Source: Candidatus Heimdallarchaeota archaeon
GTDB lineage: Archaea; Asgardarchaeota; Heimdallarchaeia; Heimdallarchaeales; Heimdallarchaeaceae
Length of the DNA stretch: 64,000 nt
Assembly (NCBI GenBank): GCA_030603365.1
Contig: JAUVXV010000004.1
Coordinates: forward strand, 197,569 to 261,568
Direction: 5' to 3'
In this document: positions 1-10,375 of the stretch, piece by piece
Position numbering within the stretch: the stretch's first letter is position 1
How the letters are laid out: each line of letters begins with the position of its first letter
Notes under the pieces: generated by a model
What the model was told of the DNA's origin: nothing
Seen by the model: the letters and a program-made list of their open reading frames with translations, nothing else
Databases searched by the model: none
Position numbers and translations under genes: made by a program

Positions 1-1017
1 CATTGTGGAAAGTTAATCTAATATCGGGAGTTATGTCTGTAACTTCACCATATTCCAATACTATTGTATGTAAAACCGATTCTCGTATGTCTTTTTGTTC
101 ATAAGGAAGTGTTTTACCTTCTTTTTGTGCAACATCAAGATAATCAATCTGTAGCATTGTCATTAAATCTCTTGTGGGTCTTGTAACATAAACAGCCCCC
201 TTATATCCATACTTGAATAGATAGGGAACAAATCCTGAATGATCAAGATGGGCGTGAGAAATGACCACTGCATCAAGATTTTCGATATCAAACTCAGGTA
301 GATCAAATCTTGGAAAAGTATTGTTCGGAGAATTGCTTCCAACATTTATACCACAATCTACCAAAATTCTGCTCTCTCCTGTTTGGATTAAGGAAGAACT
401 TCTACCTACTTCTGCATATCCTCCTAGAGCTGTTACACGGATTGTATCATCTCTATAGATTATTGGTCTATGAATTCTCTTGCCTATTAATCTGAGAATT
501 TCTTGTCTTTTCTTTGAATGCTCTTGATAAAGATGTCTTATTGTTTTAATAACTCGAGATTCTATTGGTGGTGTTCTCATAACTCTTGGGCGCCATAGTG
601 TTTTTGCTATTATTGTTCTAAGCATTTCACCAGCTTTACCAATTATAACACCTGGTTTCAAAGCCTCAATAATAACTTCACCTAGAAGTTCATCAAAATC
701 GATTGAAGTTATTTCTCCTTCTTTACCAACCAACTCATTTATGGTGAATATTGTTTCATCCTTTGGAAGTCTAACACTGGGGTCTGATCGTATAACTATC
801 CTCTTTCTAAGTTTTTTAGCCAGTTCTTTAACAATGGTTTCATCATCTACTAACACGCGTGGGTTTTTTGAGAAGACAGCAACTTCTGGTCCCTCAAATT
901 CAATTTGTGTAATTTCTGAATTCGACGGTAATTCTTTGTGAATATCTTTGGATATCTGTTTTAATACTTCTCTGAAGCTCAAGTTCTCCAACTCTGTATG
1001 CTTAATCAAAGACAAAT
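1..1017 (-). CDS. aCPSF1-type KH / beta-CASP metallo-beta-lactamase ribonuclease (N-terminal part, gene runs off left edge)
   Basis: Reverse-strand translation reads ...VTALGGYAEVGRSSSLIQTGESRILVDCGINVG...VISHAHLDHSGFVPYLFKYGYKGAVYVTRPTRDLMTMLQIDYLDVAQKEG; HxHxDH motif plus N-terminal KH region. Start is probably TTG near 1017, which explains absence from the ATG ORF track. Confidence 0.93.
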
Positions 1018-1169
1018 GTACAGCAAAATAAATTCATATATTTGCATATAACACGCTTTAAAACTAAATTACAACTCTGTAGATTATTTATATACTTTTT
1101 GATTTTGCTTGAAGTTCAAATTCTATCGTTAGAATATCAAAAAACCATTAAATAAGGGAAATTGTATTA

Positions 1170-1718
1170 TTAGTTTCCCCTACGTAAATACCATCCTCTA
1201 TCTAGTGGTTTATCTTTTAAACCCTTTACAAGAATTGTGTTTTGTTTAGCTTTATCAATATCTTTAGCTCCAATTTCTGCTTTTCCAATTCCATAATGTA
1301 GATTGTTTTTTCCTAAGATTATTAGATAATCACCTTTATCGAAATTGTAACTATAAGATTCAAGATTTTCTACAAAAATATGTTTTCCATATAAAAATTG
1401 ACTTGTTTTAATCTTAATCTTGTTGTTTGTAAAAGGTAGAATTAAGGAAGAACCTTCAATTTCTAATTGAAATTCGTTTTCCACTATACTCCCAATTGGA
1501 GTTCCTGCATAGTATATTTCTCCAGATAGTTTCAAAATAATTTTTTCTTGTTCTTCAGGAATCAAGAAAACTTCCTTTATTTTTCCTTCTTTTATCCATA
1601 AGTTTCCGTTAGATAAACTTTGTATGGTTTTGGAACCAAACATCTCCTTAAGGTGATTCAAAACTAAAGTCTCTTCCATTGCTGAAGATTTACGAAAAAC
1701 AAAATCGTTATTTTCCAT
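1170..1718 (-). CDS. PUA-domain protein, probable partner of the adjacent RNA methyltransferase
   Basis: ORF with C-terminal PUA-like segment (DYLIILGKNNLHYGIGKAEIG); start likely the internal Met at 1718, overlapping the upstream stop. Confidence 0.6.
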   Translation of the reverse strand: MENNDFVFRKSSAMEETLVLNHLKEMFGSKTIQSLSNGNLWIKEGKIKEVFLIPEEQEKIILKLSGEIYYAGTPIGSIVENEFQLEIEGSSLILPFTNNKIKIKTSQFLYGKHIFVENLESYSYNFDKGDYLIILGKNNLHYGIGKAEIGAKDIDKAKQNTILVKGLKDKPLDRGWYLRRGN

Positions 1719-2689
1719 TATTCTTTCACCATTTTTACAATAAAGAATCCTTCTCCACACGTTTTATGAGGATACAACCGTTTTGCTTTTACCATTTCTG
1801 AGTCAAAATTATAAGTTTCAAATTTTGTCAAACCGTTTTCTCCAATAATATTTATTTCTTCGATTTTCATATCTTTGGATTCCAGAACCTTAGTAATAAC
1901 AAGTTCATTCTCCTCAGGTTCAAGTGAACATGTGGAATACACTATCTCACCTTGAGTTCTTAGTACATTTATTGCATTTGTAAGTAATGATACTTGAAGT
2001 TCATGGTATTTTAGAAGGTCATCAATTGTTTTTGATATTTTTCTAGTTGGATCTGAAATAATGGTTCCAGAACCTGAACAAGGGGCATCAAGAAGGATTT
2101 TGTCAAATTCTAAATTTAAAGATTGTATATTTTGAGAGTCCATATTAATAACTATTGAATTTTGAACACCCATCCTTGCTAGATTAGATTTCAGACTTCT
2201 TGATCTGAACGCACTTATCTCAATTGCTACAATAGTTCCCCTGTTATTCATTAGCTGGGCAAGATGAGTTGTTTTTCCTCCTGGAGCCGCTGCAAGATCA
2301 CCAACCAATTCTCCATTTTTTGGATTCAATATGCTAGACGGATATAGAGAATTTTCACCTTGTAACATATAAAAGCCATTCAAATATTCCTCAGTTGCAC
2401 CAATGGGTACTGGTGACCTTATAACTCTTCTAGCTTCAGGAAAATTCTTGACTCGTTCCATTACAACTTGCTTTTTTTTCAGCAACATCTCTGTTTCCGC
2501 ATGAGGTTTTCTCAAGGAATTAAATCTTATTATCTGAGGAAGTTTAGTTTCATTAAACTGAAGAAGCTTTTTAGTTTCTTCCTCTCCAAGAATTGATATA
2601 TATCTTTCAATCATGTAAGGAAGATATCCAAGATCTTTGCCAAATTTACGTATATTTGTGGCTTCATTCAATGTGGACATATGCATCAT
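1718..2689 (-). CDS. NOL1/NOP2/Sun family RNA (cytosine-5) methyltransferase
   Basis: DLAAAPGGKTTHLAQLM SAM motif, LLDAPCSGSGT, and YSTCSLEPEENE catalytic motifs. Confidence 0.93.
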   Translation of the reverse strand: MMHMSTLNEATNIRKFGKDLGYLPYMIERYISILGEEETKKLLQFNETKLPQIIRFNSLRKPHAETEMLLKKKQVVMERVKNFPEARRVIRSPVPIGATEEYLNGFYMLQGENSLYPSSILNPKNGELVGDLAAAPGGKTTHLAQLMNNRGTIVAIEISAFRSRSLKSNLARMGVQNSIVINMDSQNIQSLNLEFDKILLDAPCSGSGTIISDPTRKISKTIDDLLKYHELQVSLLTNAINVLRTQGEIVYSTCSLEPEENELVITKVLESKDMKIEEINIIGENGLTKFETYNFDSEMVKAKRLYPHKTCGEGFFIVKMVKE

Positions 2690-2752
2690 TCAGCTAATTT
2701 GTAATGTTTTTAGTTAAAATATAAAAGCAACCTATTAAAATACATCTTTGAG

Positions 2753-3820
2753 ATGAACAGTGTTATAAATGAGTACAAATTCATTGAGCTTCCTACTCTT
2801 CTCTGTTTAGGAGCAGATATGCTCAATAGTGTTCCAGAAGTAATAAAACGACTTTCCTTAGGGAAAAAAGTATTATTATTGACTGATGAATTTCTTAGAA
2901 CAAGGATTGCAAAAGACGTTGAAAATATCCTAATAGATGGTAATATAGAAGTTTTCACTAACACCATCCAGGATAGTACAATGGATGAAGTAAATAAACA
3001 AATTGAATTTCATAAGGAAATTAAACCAGATTTCGTCATTGGTTTGGGAGGAGGAAGACCTATAGATATCGCAAAATCTGTATCTTTCCAAGTTAACCAA
3101 AGATTCATCTCTGTACCAACCATTGCAAGTCATGATGGGGTCGCCAGTTCTAGAGCTTCAATCATGGGTTCTAAAAAGAGACATTCTATACAGGCTCTCC
3201 CCCCTATTGCTGTAGTGGCTGATACTGTTATCCTTGATAAATCTCCATACAGGTTTACAGCATCTGGATGTGGTGATTTAATAGCTAAAAGAACTGCAAT
3301 TGCAGATTGGATGCTTTCTCATCGATTGAAGAATGAACTAATTAGTGAATATTCAATCGCTTTATCTGATATGACTGCTCAACTCATTACTAAGAATGCT
3401 GATATAATTAGAAGTCAAGTTGAGGGCTATAGTCGAATTGTTGTCAAAGCACTTATCAGCAGTTCACTAGCAATGTGTGTTGCAGGTTCATCTAGACCTG
3501 GAAGTGGATCTGAACATATGTTCAGTCATGCTTTAGATTCATTTGCTGAAACCCCTGCTCTCCATGGAGAACAATGTGCTCTTGGAACTATTTTAATGGG
3601 CTATCTTCATGATCTTGATTGGGTAGAAATAAAAAATATTATGATTAATTTAGGATTACCTGTAACCTCTAGAAACTTAGGATTAAAGGATGAAGAAGTA
3701 ATCAAAGCACTAGAAATTGCTCATACCATAAGACCAGAACGATTCACTGTTTTAGGTAAAGAAGGATTAACAAGAGATGCAGCAATAAAAGCTGCGACTA
3801 TTACTGGTGTGATAAATTAA
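2753..3820 (+). CDS. egsA: sn-glycerol-1-phosphate dehydrogenase
   Basis: GLGGGRPIDIAKSVSF, SVPTIASHDGVASSRASI, HMFSHALD...HGEQCALG metal-binding motifs. Confidence 0.93.
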   Translation: MNSVINEYKFIELPTLLCLGADMLNSVPEVIKRLSLGKKVLLLTDEFLRTRIAKDVENILIDGNIEVFTNTIQDSTMDEVNKQIEFHKEIKPDFVIGLGGGRPIDIAKSVSFQVNQRFISVPTIASHDGVASSRASIMGSKKRHSIQALPPIAVVADTVILDKSPYRFTASGCGDLIAKRTAIADWMLSHRLKNELISEYSIALSDMTAQLITKNADIIRSQVEGYSRIVVKALISSSLAMCVAGSSRPGSGSEHMFSHALDSFAETPALHGEQCALGTILMGYLHDLDWVEIKNIMINLGLPVTSRNLGLKDEEVIKALEIAHTIRPERFTVLGKEGLTRDAAIKAATITGVIN

Positions 3821-3869
3821 GCTCTACTTTGAGAATATTAAAAAACGCAATATCTTTACTTACTGCGAA

Positions 3870-4301
3870 ATGGTAATTTCTTTAATCCCTAAGAATGTTG
3901 CAAATAAAGGCTATCAATTTACACATCTTGGTGGTACTGAAACTTGTCAAAAATGCAAATTTCTCACTGTTTGTGTGAATTCACTAGAGGTTAATTTTAC
4001 CTATGAAGTTACGCAAATTAGGGAAAAAGAGCACCCATGTTTAATTGATAATAGTATGATGGTAGTTTGTGAAGTAAAAGAAATAAATGATATGCTATCA
4101 GTTAAACATCAGAAATATTTAGATGATGTAATTCTTACCAGAGAACCAATTGAGTGTGTAGAAATATTATGTGAAAACTATGATTTCTGTGTCTCTTCAA
4201 AATACAATAAACCAACCAAAATCAAAATTCTTAAAAATTTAGGAAAAATTGACTGCCCTCTTAGTTATCAACTTGTATTAGTAGAAGGTAAAAAGATATA
4301 A
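3870..4301 (+). CDS. UPF0179 family protein
   Basis: Cys-rich ORF (CQKCKFLTVC, CPLSYQLV) typical of UPF0179. Confidence 0.75.
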   Translation: MVISLIPKNVANKGYQFTHLGGTETCQKCKFLTVCVNSLEVNFTYEVTQIREKEHPCLIDNSMMVVCEVKEINDMLSVKHQKYLDDVILTREPIECVEILCENYDFCVSSKYNKPTKIKILKNLGKIDCPLSYQLVLVEGKKI

Positions 4302-4322
4302 TGATATAGTTAGATTGAATCA

Positions 4323-5018
4323 TTACTTCTTTTCTATATCATAATGCTCAATAAATGTTATCCTATCAAATTTATTTGAAATCTCCCCTAAATCTCTTGA
4401 AACTCCATTTCTAATAAATTGTATGTATTCCATAAATCGAGTATCTTTGGGTAATTCAACCTCAACAACTTTGTTTCTTATATTAATTTTTGTTGATGAA
4501 AAATCTACTCCTGGTAATCTCTTTTCAAGTAAGCAGACAAATTGTTCTTTAATGTCTGTAACTTTTTTTACAATCTCAACATCATATATTAATTCCAATC
4601 CTGCTAGGTCGTGATTAAAATCAACTTTTACTCTACTACTTGATACTTTAAGGATTCTACCCGTTTGACCACCTATCTCTACTTTCATATCTTCCTTTGG
4701 TTTTATCTGGTGTCTCTGAAATTCTCTTCTTTGAATAAGTCTAATCTTCGAACGATCTCTAAGTCCAAATCCGTTTTTTGCATCAATCTCTATTGTTTTC
4801 TTGTCTCCCTCTTTCATACCCACAATTGCATCTTCCAAACCAACTGGCAACCAATTTTTACCAATAATTAATGTGAAAGGTCTGTAGATTATTTTTTCAT
4901 CAAAAATATCTTCTTTCTTTGCAATGCTTTCTATTGTAGTGTCAACTACTTTGTTATCTTCTTTAGTTCTACCAGTATAGTTTAAATTCACAATGTCGCC
5001 TTTATTGAGAGTGGTCAT
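4323..5018 (-). CDS. FKBP-type peptidyl-prolyl cis-trans isomerase, long archaeal SlyD-like form
   Basis: GDIVNLNYTGR...LPVGLEDAIVGMKEGDKKTIEI...FNHDLAGLELIYDVEI. Confidence 0.9.
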   Translation of the reverse strand: MTTLNKGDIVNLNYTGRTKEDNKVVDTTIESIAKKEDIFDEKIIYRPFTLIIGKNWLPVGLEDAIVGMKEGDKKTIEIDAKNGFGLRDRSKIRLIQRREFQRHQIKPKEDMKVEIGGQTGRILKVSSSRVKVDFNHDLAGLELIYDVEIVKKVTDIKEQFVCLLEKRLPGVDFSSTKINIRNKVVEVELPKDTRFMEYIQFIRNGVSRDLGEISNKFDRITFIEHYDIEKK

Positions 5019-5099
5019 ATGTTCACCTAGTTCTACTCTTATTCAAGTTAAAAATATGATTTAAGGTATATTTAAAATTCTGCTTTTCTGCCATATAAT

Positions 5100-5762
5100 C
5101 TACAATCTATTCAATATTCTTTCAAAATCTGACTTTTCTTTCTCTGAATCTATGCCTTTAACAAACTCTAGTAGAATTCTTTCTCTTTCTTCAGCCATCC
5201 TTTTAGTTATAGGAAAATGCATCCTTGCTGATAATTTGAGAAGTTTGTTTTGAAAATGTTCTAAAGCTTCCTCAAGATTCAAACCTTTTTCAAAACTAAA
5301 ACTTAAAGTTCTGTAAAGACCCATAGCTCCTAAAGCATCGAGTGCATCAGCATCTTGGAGTATTTTAGCTTCTAGAGTGGAAGGTTCAATGTTCTTACTA
5401 TATCTATGTGATTTTATTGCATCGCAAACATCAGTTATTAATTCATCTAGTTTTTCTTGTTGTAAGAATAGTTTAGCTCTTTCTGCACCTACTTCAGCAT
5501 GACATCTGCCTGTCTTGATCTCAGTAGGTCTTCCTATATCATGAAACATTGATGCTAACACAACTATGTCTACAAATGCATTTAACTCTAAAGAAATAGT
5601 AAAACATGTATCTACAACTCTTAAAATGTGCTCAAATGAATGGGATCGTTTTCTGTTAAACGAACATAATTCTTCTTCTACTATTTTATAAGCTTTAGAG
5701 AGAATATCTCTTAGTTCTGACGATGATGAAATATGCTTCATTTTATATTCTTTGTTTACCAT
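5100..5762 (-). CDS. HD-domain phosphohydrolase
   Basis: SFEHILRVV ... ASMFHDIGRPTE ... LQDADALDALGA. Confidence 0.85.
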   Translation of the reverse strand: MVNKEYKMKHISSSSELRDILSKAYKIVEEELCSFNRKRSHSFEHILRVVDTCFTISLELNAFVDIVVLASMFHDIGRPTEIKTGRCHAEVGAERAKLFLQQEKLDELITDVCDAIKSHRYSKNIEPSTLEAKILQDADALDALGAMGLYRTLSFSFEKGLNLEEALEHFQNKLLKLSARMHFPITKRMAEERERILLEFVKGIDSEKEKSDFERILNRL

Positions 5763-5768
5763 TTCTTC

Positions 5769-6416
5769 TTACAACTCATATAAATTGAATATTTTTCCCT
5801 CAACATTAAAATCCTTATGAACCTCAATTATTGCAAAGTTACCTATAGTTACAGGTCCCGGATTTATAATTGTACAATTGTTTAATTTTGATATAGCGGG
5901 TGATTCATGAATGTGACCTGAAATTGATAAAAATATGTGTTCGTTCTTTTCTATGAACGCACGAAGATGTTTAGATCCTGTATGTCTGTTAAGAGAAACA
6001 ATATCTGTTGTAGTATTGAAAGGAGGTGCGTGAGTAAGAAGACATACTTTCTTGCCAACCTTATTCAATTTTTTTAACAATTTTTGATCCAATTGAGGTC
6101 TATGTGTTCCAAACCCTACAATTGAAAAGAAACCTATATTGTGTGGTTGTTTTTCCACGTTTATTGCTAAAGATTCAACGTTCTTGGATTTAACAAACGG
6201 ATCACAATTCCCTATAACGTAAAATGTATTCGGAATTCTACTTACTATTATGTTCAAAATGTTTCTCATGTCATCTGAGGTTCCGAAATTTGTTATATCT
6301 CCAGCTACTAAACAGAAATCTGGGGAGACACCCATTGTGTCTAAAGAATTTAAAATACTCTTCAATGTTATATCTTGATTGTGGATATCAGACAGTATTA
6401 ATAATTTTATAGACAA
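5769..6416 (-). CDS. calcineurin-like metallophosphoesterase
   Basis: LILSDIHNQ, VAGDITNFG, VIGNCD, LLTHAPP, SISGHIHES. Confidence 0.88.
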   Translation of the reverse strand: MSIKLLILSDIHNQDITLKSILNSLDTMGVSPDFCLVAGDITNFGTSDDMRNILNIIVSRIPNTFYVIGNCDPFVKSKNVESLAINVEKQPHNIGFFSIVGFGTHRPQLDQKLLKKLNKVGKKVCLLTHAPPFNTTTDIVSLNRHTGSKHLRAFIEKNEHIFLSISGHIHESPAISKLNNCTIINPGPVTIGNFAIIEVHKDFNVEGKIFNLYEL

Positions 6417-6426
6417 TCTTTGTCAC

Positions 6427-7062
6427 CTAATAATAGTACCATAATTGTAAGAAAGTGAAAATTCCAGAGTATTCAAAACTACTACTAGACGTATCAAATT
6501 CCCATAATTCAAAGACTATTTTCATATAATTATCCCCGTCCAGAATAGCTTCTAATTGTGCATTGGAAGATAAAACAACACTTATTGGACCCCAAATATA
6601 GTCTCCTGAAAAGACTCCACTTTCTCTTTTTTCTATTTCTGTTGCAGGAGAAAGAATTTTTTCATAGGTTTCATTCTCGTTTAGTAGATAGGAATTGAAT
6701 TCATCCAACGGATATTCAGCTGTTGCATTTTGAGAAATTTTTGTGGCTTTTATTTGAATTTGATAATACTTAATTTCATTTTCAAAATTCTTAACCATGA
6801 AGAAAAGAGATATATTTTCCCCAGATTCAAGTACATAGGGATATCCGTCTGCCTCAAATGTTTGTGATGTTTCATTATACATTAAGAGTGATAATTCACT
6901 AAAACCATTACTAGAAAAAGGGAAAAAAATACTCGAGGCTATTGATATTATAGTGATAATAAGAATAGAAAAGATTGTTATTGTGAAGAACCTCTTCTTT
7001 TTTACAGGTGATAGTTTCTTCTTGCTAAGTGAGGTAACAATGGTTTTTATTCTTTTATTCAT
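6427..7062 (-). CDS. membrane-anchored protein resembling the C-terminal extracytoplasmic part of DUF1616
   Basis: One N-terminal TM then FSELSLLMYNETSQTFEADGYPYVLESGENISLFFMVKNFE. Start at internal Met (7062), overlapping the upstream stop. Confidence 0.55.
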   Translation of the reverse strand: MNKRIKTIVTSLSKKKLSPVKKKRFFTITIFSILIITIISIASSIFFPFSSNGFSELSLLMYNETSQTFEADGYPYVLESGENISLFFMVKNFENEIKYYQIQIKATKISQNATAEYPLDEFNSYLLNENETYEKILSPATEIEKRESGVFSGDYIWGPISVVLSSNAQLEAILDGDNYMKIVFELWEFDTSSSSFEYSGIFTFLQLWYYY

Positions 7063-7579
7063 TTTTAGCAACCTCTTCTTCTTTCTTATATTGTATTTCC
7101 AACTTACTATACTCTTCAATACGTTTTTCTAAATACCACGGATAAATTTTTTTAATGAATATAATGATAAACAAGATTGCTAGAATGGCAGAAAATACAC
7201 CGAGAAGTGAAAACAAAAGTATGTTATTCTGTTCTTTTTTATTTTCCCTTAATTCTAGTTCATTGATTACTGCAACAAGTTGTTCATTTGCATCATTCGC
7301 TTTCCCATAAGCTGCGGTATAGTTCGCTTCTTCGAATTCTTTCTTTGCATCTACAATTAGTTGTCGCGCAATGTCTGTGTTAATTACTAAATCTCGAATA
7401 TTTATGTTGGTTTTTGAAGCTTCCTCCAACAAAACTATAGTTTCGAATAATCTTTCATCAGCCTGTTGAATAGCAAGAAGAGCGTTTTGCTGGGTTTGTG
7501 AAGAAACAGACAATATCGTGGGTATTAGGAGAGAAAAACAAAAAACTGCAATTATGTTAAACTTAACCTTTTTTCTCAT
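7055..7579 (-). CDS. secreted/membrane protein: signal peptide, helical domain, TM, cytoplasmic tail
   Basis: N-terminal hydrophobic segment, helical region, TM LLFSLLGVFSAILAILFIIIFI, charged tail; between two DUF1616-like ORFs. Confidence 0.6.
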   Translation of the reverse strand: MRKKVKFNIIAVFCFSLLIPTILSVSSQTQQNALLAIQQADERLFETIVLLEEASKTNINIRDLVINTDIARQLIVDAKKEFEEANYTAAYGKANDANEQLVAVINELELRENKKEQNNILLFSLLGVFSAILAILFIIIFIKKIYPWYLEKRIEEYSKLEIQYKKEEEVAKNE

Positions 7580-8249
7580 CTAATTCACCCTTCTTGAATA
7601 TTTTACATCGTATTCTTAGATTTTCTAAAGATACCTTCTCTGAACCGATAATAATTCGTACTAATGCAGATAAGATTAATGCAATAATTGTAAGGGAACC
7701 AAGAGTAATCACAAATGCTAGATTTTCTATTGCCCAAATTTTATCTAAAATTAACCCTCCAAAAATCATAGCTCCAATATTGATCCCAATTGCTAATAAT
7801 GTTCTTTCAATTTGATCGATAGTTTCATAGAGTTTGGGAAATATGACGTTACTAATAGCCCAACCAGGTATCACAATTCCATAAATAATCCCCATAATAA
7901 CTCTTAGAAAATACAGAGGAGAATCTGTAGAAATTAGAAGAACAACTAAAAAGAAAATGATTGATAGACCAAACAAAATCCAAAATTCTAAGGAATAATA
8001 ATGAACCTCTAGGAAATACTGTTTGATTGTTTTAGGTAATTTTCTCTCAATTTTTGCAGATCCTAAATGTATCTCTCCTTTATTTTCCATTTCTCTAATT
8101 ATATTATATACAAATAATTTGTCTTTTTTTGAAAGCTCTATTACCCTTTCGGATAATTTTCTTACTGTTTTAGGTTTTTCTTCAGTCAAAATTTTTTGAA
8201 TTATCTGTTTGACTTTAGAGCTTTCATTTGCACACATGCTTTTGGACAT
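7563..8249 (-). CDS. DUF1616-like N-terminal part: wHTH plus multi-TM
   Basis: wHTH-like KQIIQKILTEEKPKTVRKLSERVIELS...VYNIIREMENKGEI followed by FLRVIMGIIYGIVIPGWAISNVIFP...ERTLLAIGINIGAMIFGGLILD. Confidence 0.65.
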   Translation of the reverse strand: MSKSMCANESSKVKQIIQKILTEEKPKTVRKLSERVIELSKKDKLFVYNIIREMENKGEIHLGSAKIERKLPKTIKQYFLEVHYYSLEFWILFGLSIIFFLVVLLISTDSPLYFLRVIMGIIYGIVIPGWAISNVIFPKLYETIDQIERTLLAIGINIGAMIFGGLILDKIWAIENLAFVITLGSLTIIALILSALVRIIIGSEKVSLENLRIRCKIFKKGELDEKKG

Positions 8250-8299
8250 AATAGTTTATAGATAAAAAATGTTTGTGAATAGAAAAATAATTAGATATT

Positions 8300-9469
8300 C
8301 TATTCCATGTTAAACGCTTTTCTCAATTCATTGATTCTATCAGTCTTTTCCCAAGAAAATTCAGGCAAATTTCTTCCAAAATGACCATAGCAAGATGTTT
8401 TTTTGTATATAGGTCTTCTCAGTTCAAGCTGATCAATTATTACTCCTGGTCTAAAATCAAATATTTCCAGAACAGTTTGTTGAAGTTTATCCCTATCTAC
8501 TTTTTCGGTCCCAAAGCACTCAACATTAACTGCTAGAGGATTTGGCTCTCCGATTGCATATGAAACTTGGATTTCACATTTATTTGCTAAACCTGCAGCT
8601 ACTACATTTTTTGCAACATATCTAGCAGCATAAGACGCAGAACGATCAACTTTGGAAGGATCCTTTCCAGAAAAAGCTCCTCCTCCATGAGAATCCACCC
8701 CACCATATGTGTCCACTATAATCTTCCTGCCAGTTAAACCAGCATCTCCATGCGGACCTCCTATCACAAATCTTCCTGTTCTGTTGATTAGAATTTTTGT
8801 ATTTTCATCAATTAGATTCTTATCAATAATGGGTTCAATAACTTCTTTTTTTATTCCCTCTTCTATTTCCTTCCTTGAAGCTTCTGGTTTGTGTTGTGCT
8901 GCAATTACAACTGCAGCAATTCTGAAAGGAACATCATTTTTGTATTCGACTGCTACCAAAGATTTACCATCTGGTCTTAGAAATGGTAATATTCCCTTTT
9001 TACGAACATCAGCCAGTTTTTGTGTAAGCTTATGAGCTAAAACAATTGGGAGGGGCATAAATTCTGGTGTTTCATCTGAAGCATATCCATACATTATGCC
9101 TTGGTCTCCAGCCCCTTGTTCCTGTATTTCTTCTTTTCTTACTCCTTGAGCAATGTCAGGGGATTGAGAGTGTATTGTATTTATAATTGCACACCCTCTA
9201 TAATCAAATCCTATCCTAGAATCATCATAACCAATTTCCTTGATTGTTGAGCGAACAATTTTTTCATAATCTATAATAACTGGTTTGGTGGTTGTTATCT
9301 CTCCACCTATTAGTACAAGTCCTGTAGTTACAAAACATTCGCAAGCAACATGGGCTTTAGAATCTTTTTCTAAAATCGCATCTAAAATTGCATCTGAAAT
9401 TTGATCACATATCTTATCCGGATGTCCCTCCGTTACTGATTCTGATGCAACTGTTCTAAATCTGTTCAA
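8300..9469 (-). CDS. metK: S-adenosylmethionine synthetase, bacterial/eukaryotic type
   Basis: [88 protein letters not shown]. Confidence 0.97.
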   Translation of the reverse strand: MNRFRTVASESVTEGHPDKICDQISDAILDAILEKDSKAHVACECFVTTGLVLIGGEITTTKPVIIDYEKIVRSTIKEIGYDDSRIGFDYRGCAIINTIHSQSPDIAQGVRKEEIQEQGAGDQGIMYGYASDETPEFMPLPIVLAHKLTQKLADVRKKGILPFLRPDGKSLVAVEYKNDVPFRIAAVVIAAQHKPEASRKEIEEGIKKEVIEPIIDKNLIDENTKILINRTGRFVIGGPHGDAGLTGRKIIVDTYGGVDSHGGGAFSGKDPSKVDRSASYAARYVAKNVVAAGLANKCEIQVSYAIGEPNPLAVNVECFGTEKVDRDKLQQTVLEIFDFRPGVIIDQLELRRPIYKKTSCYGHFGRNLPEFSWEKTDRINELRKAFNME

Positions 9470-9576
9470 CTACTATCTCTCCAAAAATTAACTTTAAACA
9501 TTAGAAATATAGTTGATTATAAAATAATTGTGATAACAAAGTGTGATATAAAAAAAGACAACAAATTGATCTCACA

Positions 9577-10239
9577 CTAACCATTATTGGAAACTCCTGA
9601 ACTGATTTGTATTTCATTTAGCTTTGAAATTAGCTCTTCTTTAGTATGTTGATCATTAGGGTCATTACTTTTAGAAGCAAAAATCATTTTGGTTGACATC
9701 TTCTCTATTTCGTGCAATAGCATTGGACTCTTACCTTGTTCAAGAAAAACATCTCTTATTTCAAGTAATTGATTTGAAATCTTAAGATACTCATGTGACA
9801 AATCAGCACTTTCTTCTATTATGCTTCTAATAAAAGAAAAAGCTTCACTAACAGTAGATACATTAGGGCGTAGAGTTGAATGAAGATGTTCTGATATTTG
9901 TGAGACCAGATGATTTTCTAAATCTTCTTTTCTTGTTTCTGCTTCTTTGTATTTCTTTCCAAATACAACGTTGGTAAGGTGCTTGAGTGTTTTTTCAACT
10001 ACTTCTTGTGACTGTAATTCAGGTATAAGGTGAATAAGTTGGGTTTTCACCAAAACTCTTCTTTCGTTCTTCAGCAGATAATTATATTCGTCTTTTGTTA
10101 ATATCTCATCTGATACTAATTTTTTAACCTCTTCTCTGAAAGTTTGTCTATTCCCCCTGCCTTTCCAATAATATAATGCAATGTTATCTTTAAGCTTCTG
10201 TGAGATTTCATCCAACATTGATGTTCTAGACGCATCCAT
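9577..10239 (-). CDS. hypothetical helical protein
   Basis: Intact 220-aa ORF, divergent from the downstream gene; no recognised family. Confidence 0.6.
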   Translation of the reverse strand: MDASRTSMLDEISQKLKDNIALYYWKGRGNRQTFREEVKKLVSDEILTKDEYNYLLKNERRVLVKTQLIHLIPELQSQEVVEKTLKHLTNVVFGKKYKEAETRKEDLENHLVSQISEHLHSTLRPNVSTVSEAFSFIRSIIEESADLSHEYLKISNQLLEIRDVFLEQGKSPMLLHEIEKMSTKMIFASKSNDPNDQHTKEELISKLNEIQISSGVSNNG

Positions 10240-10375
10240 GATTAATATACATGGTTTCAGAGTTAATAAGAATTTCTTAAGCTGAAATCACTATGTTAAG
10301 TTTTTTCTCATCATCTAGTTTAAACATGTGCTAATCACAAGAAATATCAGTATCATAATTAATCTTCCATCTGAA

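Noticed and set aside
163-941. Small ORFs listed at 163-345, 261-458, 310-495 and 741-941
   Set aside because: They lie within the aCPSF1 coding region in other frames or on the antisense strand.
2930-3133. Minus-strand ORFs overlapping the glycerol-1-phosphate dehydrogenase gene
   Set aside because: Antisense to a strongly supported CDS with no domain evidence.
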